64,000 nt of DNA from Sphingomonas sp. LHG3406-1 (GTDB taxonomy: Bacteria > Pseudomonadota > Alphaproteobacteria > Sphingomonadales > Sphingomonadaceae). The notes beneath the pieces were generated by a model, which did not search any database, was not told where the DNA came from, and saw only the letters and a program-made list of their open reading frames with translations. Within the stretch, counting starts at the first letter, position 1; the number at the start of each line of letters is the position of its first letter. Position numbers and translations under genes: made by a program. The stretch lies in the NCBI RefSeq assembly GCF_029637485.1, contig NZ_CP069128.1:806001-870000 (forward strand), in the 5' to 3' direction. This document shows, piece after piece, positions 43,419-52,665 of this stretch.

Positions 43419-44653
43419 CCACGCTCGCCCTTGGCAACAACCTGGCGCTGAATCTCGGGAGTGGCCCGGACCTGTGCGTTGCGGAAAGAGCGTGCGATCG
43501 CCTCACGGAGAGGCTTCACGCGGAAGTTCTGGTCGTATGGCGTACCGCGCTTGATCGACTTGTCCGCACGCGGGTCGAAGTCTGTCAGCCAGGTGTAGCG
43601 ATCGACCATCCCCCAGGCGAGCACGTCGCGAAGCTGCGGATAACTGAGCATCAGGTCGAGATAGGCTTCGGCATAGTCGGCCACCATCGGGTCGCGGACG
43701 GCAATGTCGTCCGGCGCCTTCTTGTCGTTGACGTCGAACTCGGTGATGACCAGCCGGTACCCCATCCCCACCACTTCATCGATGAACTTGCGCCAAGGTC
43801 CTTCCGACTCGCGAACGATGGCGGCCACCGGAAGGTCCTTGAGCAGGCGGATGTGCGACTGGATACCAAGCGTGTCGACTGGCGTCCCACGCTTCCTGAA
43901 GCCTTCCAGGGTCTTGAGCACGCCGACGATGTGGGTCTCGTCCTCGGTGCCCCGCTCCCAGCTCATATAATCGTTGTAGACCAACTCGGCATGCGGTGCC
44001 TCCTGCCGCGCGGTATGGAACATCAGGTCCAGCATCGCCTCGCCTGATCCCATGGCGCGGGTCATGACCGTGTCGCGAAGAGCACCGGTCTCCGGCTCCA
44101 CCGCTTCGTTGACCACGTCATAGCTCTCGATCGCGCGGCCGTAGCGGCGACAGACGGAGCGGACATGGTCGGTCAGCATGGCTTCGGCTGCAGCACGGGG
44201 ATTGGCGCCGAAGTCGTGCTTGACCAGCCATTGCGGAAACCACTTCTGCGGTGCCCAGAAGAGTGTGTGCCCACGGAGTGCGAAGTCCTTGCGCCGGGCG
44301 TAGTCGACCATGGCGTCGAACTGGCTGAAGTCGCTGCGATTCGCCGAGGGCCGCGTCCACTGCCACTTCAGCTCGTTTTCAGGGACGAGGATGCTGCATT
44401 CGCGCTCTAGGATGGCGGCATATGCCGGGTTGGCAAAGCTTCCCCGGTCTGCACCCGGAGCGCCCCAGGCGTAAGCGGAACCGAACCGGCGACCGCTGCG
44501 ACGGGCGAGCGCATCGAGCGAGCCGGCGGGCGCCGTGCGCGCGCTGAGCGGGTTCTCCACCGCCGATGCAAGAGCGACGCCCGCCGCTCCGGTCAGCATG
44601 GTGCGGCGCGACACCGTCGGACCTTTTCCTCGCCACTCGCTCGATCCCGTCAC
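43415..44653 (-). CDS. GH10 endo-1,4-beta-xylanase, Tat-exported
   Basis: 412-residue xylanase. The N-terminus has a twin-arginine signal (SRRTMLTGAAGVALASA), so it is exported folded. The GH10 barrel contains ILVPENELKWQ, LRGHTLFWAPQ, the acid/base Glu183 in YDVVNEAVEP and the nucleophile Glu305 in VITEFDVND, then AWGMVDRYTWL. The start is GTG at 44653, with GAGGAGG six bases upstream. The frame is open to 44734, but that would run through the predicted operator at 44678-44689. It is divergent from the GH67 gene. Its product cuts the xylan backbone for GH67, GH43 and GH3 to process. Confidence 0.93.
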   Translation of the reverse strand: MTGSSEWRGKGPTVSRRTMLTGAAGVALASAVENPLSARTAPAGSLDALARRSGRRFGSAYAWGAPGADRGSFANPAYAAILERECSILVPENELKWQWTRPSANRSDFSQFDAMVDYARRKDFALRGHTLFWAPQKWFPQWLVKHDFGANPRAAAEAMLTDHVRSVCRRYGRAIESYDVVNEAVEPETGALRDTVMTRAMGSGEAMLDLMFHTARQEAPHAELVYNDYMSWERGTEDETHIVGVLKTLEGFRKRGTPVDTLGIQSHIRLLKDLPVAAIVRESEGPWRKFIDEVVGMGYRLVITEFDVNDKKAPDDIAVRDPMVADYAEAYLDLMLSYPQLRDVLAWGMVDRYTWLTDFDPRADKSIKRGTPYDQNFRVKPLREAIARSFRNAQVRATPEIQRQVVAKGERG

Positions 44654-44677
44654 GGCTACCCTCCTCAAGGTGAAGGT

Positions 44678-44689
44678 GATAGCGCTAAC
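44678..44689. promoter_or_regulatory. TAGCGCTA-type operator between GH10 and GH67
   Basis: GATAGCGCTAAC, 8-bp core palindrome, in the 67-bp gap between divergent GH10 and GH67 genes. It shares its core with sites at 50980 and 63184 and probably binds the LacI-family protein at 63277. The pattern resembles, from memory, the XylR operator of Caulobacter xylose genes. Confidence 0.7.
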
Positions 44690-44720
44690 AGCGTCTGCTC
44701 TGCGGCTCAAGGAATGGCGT

Positions 44721-46844
44721 TTGGAACGATTCATTCTCCTGCTTGCGATAGCGCTCCTCGCAGTGGCATCGCCGGCCCTTGCGGGAGACGGCTACCGCTT
44801 GTGGCTGCGCTATCCGCCGGCTGCTGCACACTGGCGTTCGACGGAGGCGCCGCGACTGCGCGTCATCGTTGCGAGAAGCCGATCGCCGACGGTGAATGCG
44901 GCTTCGGACGAGCTTGGACAAGGGTTTGCCGCATTGTTGGGCCGCACTCTCCCACGGTCGCATGAGATCATCGACGGCACTGTTCTGCTTGGTACGCCGC
45001 AAACTTCGAAGGTCATTGCTGCATTGCGCCTGCCGCTAGGAGGCTTGGGCGATGAGGGCTTCATCCTTCGCTCGACGAGCTACTCCGACAAGCGCATCAT
45101 CGTAGTGGCGGCGAACGGCGAGCGCGGCCTGCTCTACGGTTCGTTCGCTCTTCTCCGCGAAGCGCAGCAGGGCCGCTCGCTAGCCGGACTGGACCTCCGG
45201 CAGAAACCGGCCAGCCCGCTTCGCATGCTCAACCATTGGGACAATCTCGATGGCTTCGTTGAGCGCGGCTATGCTGGCCGATCTTTGTGGCGCTGGGCCG
45301 AACTACCCGGCCAGATCGATCCGCGCCTCATCGATTATGCACGCGCCAATGCGTCGGTCGGGATCAATGCTACGGTGCTGACCAACGTCAACGCCGATGC
45401 GACGGTGCTGACGCCGGACTATCTCCGCAAGGTCGCCGCGATTGCGGGGGCGCTCCGGCCGTGGGGCATGCGGACCTTTCTCACCGCCCGGTTCAGCGCT
45501 CCGATCGACATCGGCGGCCTTCCGACGGCCGATCCGACCGACCCGCGCGTCCGCCGCTGGTGGAAGGCGAAGGCAGGCGAGATCTACCGCATCATCCCCG
45601 ACTTCGGCGGGTTCCTGGTCAAGGCCAATTCGGAGGGACAGCCGGGCCCCGGCGACTATGGCCGCAGCCATGCCGAGGGTGCCAACATGCTGGCCGATGC
45701 GCTTGCTCCGCACGGCGGGACGTTGCTCTGGCGCGCCTTCGTCTATCAGGCGGATCCCGGCTCGGATCGCGCCCGACAGGCCTTTGACGAGTTCAAGCCG
45801 CTGGACGGGCGCTTTCGCAGGAACGTCATCCTGCAGGCCAAGAACGGACCCATCGACTTCCAGCCGCGCGAGCCCTTCCACCCGCTGTTCGGGCAGATGC
45901 CTGCCACCCGCCTCGCGCTCGAGGTGCAGGCGACCAAGGAGTATCTCGGATTCTCCACGCACCTCGCCTATCTCGGGCCGATGTGGGCCGAAACATTGCA
46001 CGCCCGCACGGAGCATGGCGATCGGGGTCCGAATGTCGCTGACAGCCTCACGGCCATGGCGGCCGTCGCGAATACGGGCGATGATCGCAACTGGACCGGC
46101 TCGGACTTCGACCAGGCCAACTGGTATGCCTTCGGTCGTCTCGCCTGGGACCACGCCCTTTCGCCACGGGCCGTCGCCGAAGAATGGACGCGGCAGACGT
46201 GGAGCCATGATCCTGCCGTGGTCAGCCAGATCGTGGGCATGATGATGCGCTCGCGCGAGGCGGTGGTGGACTATATGACGCCGCTCGGCCTCCACCACCT
46301 CATGGCTTCGGGCCACCATCACGGGCCAGGCCCGTGGGTGGACGATCTACCCCGTGCCGACTGGAACCCGACCTATTTCCACCGAGCGGACGAGCGTGGA
46401 ATCGGCTTCGACCGGACCGCGAGTGGCAGCAATGCCATCTCTCAGTACCGGACGGGGGTCGCCCGCTGTTTCGCACGACGGGACTGCGTACCGGACGAGC
46501 ATCTGCTCTGGTTCCACCGGGTCGGCTGGGACGAGCGCATGCAATCGGGACGGACGTTGTGGGAGGAACTGCTGTCGCGCTACGAACGGGGCGTGCAGTC
46601 GGTCGGCGATATGCGGGGTGAATGGGCCGCCCTCGACAAGAAGCTGGATCCCGAGCGTCATCAAGCGGTCTCCGCCAAGCTGGCGCAGCAGGAGAAGGAG
46701 GCCCGCTGGTGGCGCGATGCGTCCATCGCCTACTGGCAGTTCGTGTCCAGGCGCCCCCTGCCGCCTGAAGTGACGCCGCCGCCTCACGATCTTGCCACTT
46801 ATCGTGCAATTCGCCTCCGCAACGTACCGGGAGATCCCGAGTGA
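44721..46844 (+). CDS. GH67 alpha-glucuronidase
   Basis: 707-residue family 67 enzyme that removes (4-O-methyl-)glucuronic acid from the ends of xylo-oligosaccharides. Sec signal peptide (ERFILLLAIALLAVASPALA). The TIM barrel carries the catalytic residues Glu305 (VKANSEGQPGPGD), Asp379 (IDFQPREP) and Glu407 (TKEYLG), spaced exactly as E292, D365 and E393 of Cellvibrio GlcA67A apart from a 1-residue shift. The start is TTG at 44721 with AAGGA at 44709-44713; an open frame upstream to 44535 crosses the divergent promoter. The stop overlaps the next start (GTGA). Confidence 0.93.
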   Translation: MERFILLLAIALLAVASPALAGDGYRLWLRYPPAAAHWRSTEAPRLRVIVARSRSPTVNAASDELGQGFAALLGRTLPRSHEIIDGTVLLGTPQTSKVIAALRLPLGGLGDEGFILRSTSYSDKRIIVVAANGERGLLYGSFALLREAQQGRSLAGLDLRQKPASPLRMLNHWDNLDGFVERGYAGRSLWRWAELPGQIDPRLIDYARANASVGINATVLTNVNADATVLTPDYLRKVAAIAGALRPWGMRTFLTARFSAPIDIGGLPTADPTDPRVRRWWKAKAGEIYRIIPDFGGFLVKANSEGQPGPGDYGRSHAEGANMLADALAPHGGTLLWRAFVYQADPGSDRARQAFDEFKPLDGRFRRNVILQAKNGPIDFQPREPFHPLFGQMPATRLALEVQATKEYLGFSTHLAYLGPMWAETLHARTEHGDRGPNVADSLTAMAAVANTGDDRNWTGSDFDQANWYAFGRLAWDHALSPRAVAEEWTRQTWSHDPAVVSQIVGMMMRSREAVVDYMTPLGLHHLMASGHHHGPGPWVDDLPRADWNPTYFHRADERGIGFDRTASGSNAISQYRTGVARCFARRDCVPDEHLLWFHRVGWDERMQSGRTLWEELLSRYERGVQSVGDMRGEWAALDKKLDPERHQAVSAKLAQQEKEARWWRDASIAYWQFVSRRPLPPEVTPPPHDLATYRAIRLRNVPGDPE

Positions 46845-47557
46845 CCGCTTCTTTCGCCCTGCGCCCGTCGCTTGATCTCAGCCTCACCAGCATCGGGCAA
46901 GAGGGCGAAAAGCTGCTCTCGGTCGAGCGATTGATGGAAGAGCCGGAAGCGCTGGTGGACTTTGCGGCGACGGAGGTCAGCTTCGCGCAAGTCGACGGGC
47001 CGCAGGGCGGCTACCCCGGAGTGCGTGCGCCGGCGCCGCTCGACTATGTCGGCGCGGTCGTGCGCCGGCTCAGTCCGGCGATCGAGCGCGCGTTCGGGCT
47101 TCAGGGCGTCAAGCTTGGCCGGGCGGAGTGCAGTTTCTCGATCGTCACCCGCCATCCGATCGAACTCGCTCCGCTGCAACGGGTGCCGCATGTGGATACC
47201 ACCGACGACCTCCAGTTTGCCCTGCTCCACTACCTGTGCGGACCGGAGAAGGGCGGGACCGCCTTCTATCGGCATCGTGCAACAGGCTATGAGATCATCA
47301 CGCCGGAGCGGCAGCAGCATTTCCAGGCCGTTCGCGACCGGGAGATTGCCGAGGGTTCGGAGCCGTCAGGCTACATCACTGGCGACAATGCACATTACGA
47401 GCAGCTTGCGTCCGTCGACGCCGCTTTCGACCGAGTGGTCGTCTACCGCAGCAGGATCCTGCATTCGGGCCAGATACCGCCCGACCTTCCGCTTCTGTCC
47501 GATCCCCGCCGGGGCCGGCTGACAGCCAACATCTTCATCAGCTACCGACCGGCCTAG
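46841..47557 (+). CDS. DUF6445 family protein, 2-oxoglutarate/Fe(II) oxygenase-like
   Basis: 238-residue cytosolic protein (no signal peptide). Motifs fit a jelly-roll Fe(II) site: His117 and Asp119 in PHVDTTDD, His208 in ILHSG, and a following Arg in RGRLTANIFISY that could hold 2-oxoglutarate. DUF6445 proteins recur beside tryptophan-halogenase-like genes and TonB receptors in sphingomonad polysaccharide loci, as here. The start GTG at 46841 overlaps the GH67 stop. Whether it is an active hydroxylase or oxygenase, and on what, is unknown; the oxygenase assignment is inference from the HxD...H pattern. Confidence 0.7.
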   Translation: MTASFALRPSLDLSLTSIGQEGEKLLSVERLMEEPEALVDFAATEVSFAQVDGPQGGYPGVRAPAPLDYVGAVVRRLSPAIERAFGLQGVKLGRAECSFSIVTRHPIELAPLQRVPHVDTTDDLQFALLHYLCGPEKGGTAFYRHRATGYEIITPERQQHFQAVRDREIAEGSEPSGYITGDNAHYEQLASVDAAFDRVVVYRSRILHSGQIPPDLPLLSDPRRGRLTANIFISYRPA

Positions 47558-47565
47558 ACGCAAGA

Positions 47566-47592
47566 AGCGCCGTCGGAGGGTCCGACGGCGCT
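47566..47592. terminator. bidirectional hairpin terminator between convergent DUF6445 and TonB receptor genes
   Basis: Perfect 12-bp stem AGCGCCGTCGGA/TCCGACGGCGCT with a GGG loop, 8 bp after the DUF6445 stop and 26 bp from the TonB receptor stop on the other strand. No long T-tract on either side. Confidence 0.7.
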
Positions 47593-47618
47593 ACTTACCC
47601 CGACCGGCTGCTGCCGGG

Positions 47619-50600
47619 CTAAAAGTTCAGGCGCACGACCCCGGTGAAGCGGCGATCGTTCATGAACCAGGAACGCGGCGCGGTCAGCAGGTCGTTGTTG
47701 ATCACCGACGACGTACGCGTGACCTCATTCGTCAGGTTAACGCCCTGAACGCCGATCCGGAACTTGGGCGTGACGGTGAAGAACACCGACCCATCCAGCT
47801 GTCCCGTTGCCTCGTTCATGATCGGCGCATACGGCACGATCACGTCCCGCGTGGTAAGCAAGAACTTGGAGCGCCAGTTGTACGCCAGTCGAATCGACAA
47901 GGGCCCCTTCTCGTAGAAGGGCGTGAAGTTGATCGTATGCTTGGACAGTCCTTGCAGCGGGAGAAGGCCCGTGTCGACGTTAGAGACGTCGCCCGCATCC
48001 ACCTCCGGATCCGTTTCATTCAAGGTGCTTTGCCGAACACCCGACGACTTCACATAAGTATAGGTCGCGTTCACGCCGAAACCTGACAGGAAGCCGGGAA
48101 GGAAGTCGTAAGTTTGCTGATAGGCAATCTCGAAGCCCTTCACCTTGCCGACATCGTCGGAGTTGCCGGGCGTGGTGATGATCGTGTCAAAGGTTGCGCC
48201 ATTGTTGGTGTATGGCGTTCGCACGGTTGTGTTGGTGAGAACGTTCTTCAGCCGCTTGTAGAAGGCTGCAAAGGTCAGCTGCCCGACCCCGTTTCGTCCG
48301 AAGTAATATTCGGCGGACAGATCGATATTCGTGCCCTCGATCGGCTTGAGATACGGATTTCCGACCGACGCGCGCGCGACAGGGCCGCCGTTCGTGTCGA
48401 GAGTCTGCTGATCCGCGTTCAGGGTCAGATTGTAGAAGTTGCGGGTAAGACCGAAGTCCGGTGGTGTGATGCTCTTCGAGAAGGCCGCTCGGAACTGTAG
48501 GCCGCCGCCCATCTCGAGACGCGCGTTGAAGCTCGGCAACCAATAATCGTACTTGATCTTGGCTGTGTTCGGGAAGTCGGCCCCATTGGCAAAGGCTCGT
48601 GCGTTCTGCCGCACCCCTAGGGGAAGAGTGCAGAACGGAGTGGGAGGCAGCGGTTCGCCCGTATCCGGGTTGGTACCAGGATCGGCACACTGCTCTTCCG
48701 TCTGGAAATTACCCAGCAAGAAAACGAGTGAGCCGCCAGCCTTGCGACGAGTACTCGAGTAACGCAGGCCGAAGTTGCCGCTCAGCACGGGTCCGCCAAA
48801 GTCGTGCTTGAAGCGGACCATGGCATAGGCGGCTGCGTTGTCTTCCGAGACAGGATTGATTTCGCTCGGCAGATAGTTCGTTCCGGCAACTACACCTGGG
48901 CGTTCGGAGAGCGGAACCCAGCCTTGCGCGCCACCGGTATAGGGGCCTGGTCGCCATTCGTTGCGAATCAGCTTGGCAAGATCGATGAAGCCGGCATAAT
49001 CGCCTACCGGGTTGCCGCTGTAATAAAGGCGCGGGTCGCCGAGGAACGGATCGCCGGCTTTCCCGCGCATGAAATCAGGAAAACCGAACCGCTGCGTGAC
49101 GTTTAGCGGACTTCCGCCCGTGCCACCCGGTATGCCGTCGACGTTGTCGCTCAGCCACACGGGCCCGCCCGGAGCGGTGCCACCCCAGATCTCGCTAAGC
49201 ACCCCCCAGTTGTAAGTCGAAAAGCGGGCGACATTCTTGCGGTCGGCATAGCGCGCACCGACACGAATGGCGCTGAGCCAGTCGTTGTCGCCGAAGGCAT
49301 AGTCGACGTCGATCCGCGCCGCGTCCTGATTGCCTTCGCTATCCTCCGCGTGATCCATGACGCTGCGGTAGAAGGTGTTGAACGGGCTGGCGAAGGTGGC
49401 GTTACCAGGACCGAAATAGCTTGGGTCCTGGTCAGACGCACCACCGCCGAGATCGGTGCAGGGGCTGTTGGTCGCAGGTCCAACGCAGACTTCGGGCGGG
49501 CGGAATTCAACCGTGGGCAGCTTCTTGGAGCCGTTAAGGTCGATGAACGCGTTCTGGAAGCTCGACGTCCACAGGCCCACGTCCAGGTTCTTCACCTTGG
49601 ACGAGACGTGCTGGTAATCGAGGTTGACGGTCACGCGATCCGTCACGTTCCACTTCACGTTGGCGCTATAATCGGACGTCACGTTCCTGGCTTCCACGCC
49701 GCGGTTGACGTTGTTGCTTTGCAGGCCGAACCGCGGCGTCCGCACGTCGCCGTTTCCGCCCCAGGCACTGGTATTCTGCTGATCCTCACGCCAGCCGGTC
49801 GGGCCGGTGATGACGCCATTGTCGAACACACCATCGTCGTCGAAGTTGAGTGACGTGCCCGGCACCGCGCGGGAGTCGCCGGCGGCCGTGACGTTGTCGG
49901 TCGCGACTTCGAAGGCGCGCTCGGACCAGGATTCCCGCGAGTCCGAACGGAGAAACTGCAGAGTAGCAAGGACGGAACGATCGGTGCTTCGCCATTGCGC
50001 GGCGGCCGAGTAGCCGATCCGTTCACGGTCAGTGTCCTGCGTCCGTAGCGCAGCGCCACGCGGCACGTAGACGGTGCCACGCTCTGTCGCTCCCGTGAAC
50101 GGGATCACGTCGTTGCGCGTCCCGTCGGAATAGAGCGTGCGGGTACCGAAGTCGGAGATCTGGATGCCGTCGCTGCGGAACTTGAGCTTGGACCGCGCAA
50201 AGCTCCCGAGCAGGCCGAAGTCACCGATCGGCGTCGTCCAGCGGTTGCTGGCGATGATCGAGACGGTCGGCGCCGCCTCCTTGCGCATGTCGCCATAGCT
50301 GAGCTCCGCCGAGCCCGCGATGACCAGGCGATTCTCCTGATCGAAAGGCACGCGAGTGCGAAGATTGACGGTTCCGGAAATGCCGCCCTCGACCATATCG
50401 GCCGACGGGCTTTTAAAAACGTCGACGCCGCCGAGCAGTTCGGACGGTACGTCCGCGAAGCTGAGCCCACGGCCATTGTTGGCGGTGAACGTGTCGCGGC
50501 CGTTCAGCTCCGACCTTGTGTAGGTCAGGCCGCGAACGACGACGCCGCTGCCTTCGGTCGAGAAGTGGTCGGGATCGCGGCCGGCGGAGAAGCGATCGAT

Positions 50601-50963
50601 GGCAACGCCCGGAATGCGCTGCAGCGCCTCGGTAACCGAACGGTCGGGAAGCGCGCTGATGTCGTCGGCACTCACCGTGTCCTGCACGACGTCGGAGTTG
50701 CGCTTCAGGTCACGCGATCTCTGCAGCGAACGGCGAATGCCGGTGACGACGATCGCATCCTGGTCCTCGGCTGTCGCTTCTTCCTGGGGAGTTGTGGGGC
50801 CGCTGCTGATGCCCTCCGCCTCTCCCTGCGAGCTCGTCGACTGCGCATAAACCGGAGCGGCATAGATGACCGCGGACAGACCGATCACCGAGGCGCTGCA
50901 CCGGAGCAACTGAAGCAGCTTAGCCTCATTGCAACGATCGCTCATTCCGAGCACTTCCGCCAT
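47619..50963 (-). CDS. large TonB-dependent receptor of the xylan locus
   Basis: 1,114-residue outer-membrane receptor. The long signal region ends at PVYAQ (about 41). A TonB-box-like DAIVVTGIRRSLQRSRDLK is followed by the plug (DISALPDRSVTEALQRIPGV, GLTYTRSELNGRD, VDVFKSPSADMVEGGISG) and a barrel ending in VRLNF. The length and the SLQRSRDLKR segment are typical of oligosaccharide-type receptors of Caulobacterales and sphingomonads. The start at 50963 has GGAGGGG 7-8 bases upstream; the longer start at 50993 overlaps the operator. It probably imports xylo-oligosaccharides and is divergent from the halogenase/GH43/GH9 operon. Confidence 0.92.
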   Translation of the reverse strand: MAEVLGMSDRCNEAKLLQLLRCSASVIGLSAVIYAAPVYAQSTSSQGEAEGISSGPTTPQEEATAEDQDAIVVTGIRRSLQRSRDLKRNSDVVQDTVSADDISALPDRSVTEALQRIPGVAIDRFSAGRDPDHFSTEGSGVVVRGLTYTRSELNGRDTFTANNGRGLSFADVPSELLGGVDVFKSPSADMVEGGISGTVNLRTRVPFDQENRLVIAGSAELSYGDMRKEAAPTVSIIASNRWTTPIGDFGLLGSFARSKLKFRSDGIQISDFGTRTLYSDGTRNDVIPFTGATERGTVYVPRGAALRTQDTDRERIGYSAAAQWRSTDRSVLATLQFLRSDSRESWSERAFEVATDNVTAAGDSRAVPGTSLNFDDDGVFDNGVITGPTGWREDQQNTSAWGGNGDVRTPRFGLQSNNVNRGVEARNVTSDYSANVKWNVTDRVTVNLDYQHVSSKVKNLDVGLWTSSFQNAFIDLNGSKKLPTVEFRPPEVCVGPATNSPCTDLGGGASDQDPSYFGPGNATFASPFNTFYRSVMDHAEDSEGNQDAARIDVDYAFGDNDWLSAIRVGARYADRKNVARFSTYNWGVLSEIWGGTAPGGPVWLSDNVDGIPGGTGGSPLNVTQRFGFPDFMRGKAGDPFLGDPRLYYSGNPVGDYAGFIDLAKLIRNEWRPGPYTGGAQGWVPLSERPGVVAGTNYLPSEINPVSEDNAAAYAMVRFKHDFGGPVLSGNFGLRYSSTRRKAGGSLVFLLGNFQTEEQCADPGTNPDTGEPLPPTPFCTLPLGVRQNARAFANGADFPNTAKIKYDYWLPSFNARLEMGGGLQFRAAFSKSITPPDFGLTRNFYNLTLNADQQTLDTNGGPVARASVGNPYLKPIEGTNIDLSAEYYFGRNGVGQLTFAAFYKRLKNVLTNTTVRTPYTNNGATFDTIITTPGNSDDVGKVKGFEIAYQQTYDFLPGFLSGFGVNATYTYVKSSGVRQSTLNETDPEVDAGDVSNVDTGLLPLQGLSKHTINFTPFYEKGPLSIRLAYNWRSKFLLTTRDVIVPYAPIMNEATGQLDGSVFFTVTPKFRIGVQGVNLTNEVTRTSSVINNDLLTAPRSWFMNDRRFTGVVRLNF

Positions 50964-50979
50964 AAACTCGCCCCTCCAA

Positions 50980-50991
50980 GTTAGCGCTAAC
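50980..50991. promoter_or_regulatory. TAGCGCTA-type operator 1, TonB receptor/halogenase divergent promoter
   Basis: GTTAGCGCTAAC, a perfect 12-bp palindrome 17 bp upstream of the TonB receptor ATG. Confidence 0.75.
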
Positions 50992-51024
50992 ACTCGAACA
51001 TAAAGAGCGCTTGCGCATCGTGCT

Positions 51025-51036
51025 GTTAGCGGTAAC
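51025..51036. promoter_or_regulatory. TAGCGCTA-type operator 2, TonB receptor/halogenase divergent promoter
   Basis: GTTAGCGGTAAC, differing from the perfect palindrome at one base, centred 45 bp from operator 1 on the halogenase side. Two sites could allow looping or separate control of the two directions. Confidence 0.6.
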
Positions 51037-51144
51037 CTAGAACGGTCGATGCAGGATTATCAAGTCCCTGTAATGACACAATTTCTTGTGCGGTGCAGCA
51101 CGACTTTGCTGCAGTTGCGAGATGCTTTGGGAGCGGGTTGCGCA

Positions 51145-52665
51145 GTGTCGGGATCGTCTCTGAAAAACATCCTAATCGTCGGCGGCGGAACGGCCGGCTG
51201 GATGACTGCTGCTGCACTTGCACACAAGCTCGCACCGTTGCCAATCCGCATCACGTTGGTTGAATCCGATGAGATCGGGACCGTTGGCGTCGGCGAGGCG
51301 ACGGTGCCGCACATCCGCTTCTTCAATCAGACGCTCGGGATCAATGAAGCGGAGTTCATGCGCCAGACCAAGGCGACCTTCAAACTGGGGATCGAGTTTC
51401 GCAACTGGGCGCGGGTCGGAGACAGCTACATCCACCCCTTCGGTGCGTTCGGAGCGGCGATCGACGGGGTCGACTTCCACCAGCTCTGGCTGCGCGCACG
51501 ACTTGAGTCGGATGCCGGCGACATCGCCGACCACAGCCTGCCTATCCTCATGGCGCGCACCGGCAAGTTCGCCCATCCCTCGCCTGATCCCGCCTCGCTG
51601 CTGTCGACTTATTCGTACGCCTATCAATTCGATGCCGGGCTTTACGGGCGCTTCCTCCGGGCCTTCGCCGAAAACCGCGGGGTGCGCCGCGTAGAAGGCC
51701 GGATCGTCGATGTCCGGCAGGGATCGGAGGACGGGTTCGTCCAGTCGGTCGAACTCGACTCTGGCATTTGCCTCAACGCCGACCTGTTCGTCGACTGCTC
51801 GGGTTTTCGAAGCCTGCTCGTGGGGCAGGCGATGGGCAGCAAGTGGCAGTCCTGGAAGCATTGGCTGCCCTGCGACCGGGCGGTCGCCATCCCTTGCGCA
51901 GGAACGGCGGCGATCGATCCCCTTACCCGAGCGACGGCGCGAGAGGCGGGCTGGATGTGGCGCATTCCGCTGCAGCATCGGGTCGGCAACGGCCATGTCT
52001 ATTCGAGTGCGCACCTCAGCGATGCCGACGCCGAGCAGGCGCTGATCGACCAGCTCGACGGCGAGCCGTTGGCAGCGCCCAACCGTCTGCGCTTCGAAGC
52101 CGGCAAGCGCGAGCGCCAATGGGCCGGCAACTGCGTCGCCATCGGGCTCGCGTCCGGCTTCCTCGAGCCGTTGGAATCGACCAGCATCCATCTGATCCAG
52201 CTGGCGATCGGACGATTGCTCGAATATCTGCCGCTGCACGGCCCCGACCCGATCGGGACGGCCGAGTTCAACCGGCAGATGGACATCGAATATGAGCGGA
52301 TCCGCGACTTCCTGATCCTGCATTATTGCGCGACCGAGCGAAGCGACACGCCCTTCTGGGATCATTGCCGGACCATGGCGCTCCCTGACAGCCTGACGGA
52401 GAAGATCGCGCTGTTCCGCGAGCGGGGGATCGTTGCCCGTTACCGTGAGGGCATGTTCCTCGAACCGAGCTGGCTTGCGGTCTATCTCGGCCAGCGCATC
52501 CTCCCTGAGCGCTACGACCCTCGCTGCGACAGAATGGACCGGTCAGAGCTCGCCGCGCGCTTGCAGGCGACGGCTTCGGCCTGCGCGAACGCCGCGGCCA
52601 AGATGCCGAGCCACGTCGAAGCGCTGCGTGCCATGGGCGCCGCCACCCTGCCGGAGGCGGCATGA
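51145..52665 (+). CDS. tryptophan-halogenase-like flavoprotein 1
   Basis: 506-residue FAD-dependent protein of the tryptophan halogenase family (PrnA/RebH type). It has the FAD motif GGGTAGWM, GVGEATVP, the catalytic-type Lys80 in ATFKLGIEF (equivalent to RebH Lys79), the halogenase signature GWMWRIP and the EPLESTS segment near the C-terminal third. By motif it should be able to form and hold HOCl/HOBr. No signal peptide, so cytosolic. The start is GTG at 51145; the frame is open to 51049 without homology. First gene of a six-gene run; the next gene overlaps by ATGA. The substrate is unknown: no flavin reductase or tryptophan-derived product pathway is nearby. Confidence 0.85.
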   Translation: MSGSSLKNILIVGGGTAGWMTAAALAHKLAPLPIRITLVESDEIGTVGVGEATVPHIRFFNQTLGINEAEFMRQTKATFKLGIEFRNWARVGDSYIHPFGAFGAAIDGVDFHQLWLRARLESDAGDIADHSLPILMARTGKFAHPSPDPASLLSTYSYAYQFDAGLYGRFLRAFAENRGVRRVEGRIVDVRQGSEDGFVQSVELDSGICLNADLFVDCSGFRSLLVGQAMGSKWQSWKHWLPCDRAVAIPCAGTAAIDPLTRATAREAGWMWRIPLQHRVGNGHVYSSAHLSDADAEQALIDQLDGEPLAAPNRLRFEAGKRERQWAGNCVAIGLASGFLEPLESTSIHLIQLAIGRLLEYLPLHGPDPIGTAEFNRQMDIEYERIRDFLILHYCATERSDTPFWDHCRTMALPDSLTEKIALFRERGIVARYREGMFLEPSWLAVYLGQRILPERYDPRCDRMDRSELAARLQATASACANAAAKMPSHVEALRAMGAATLPEAA

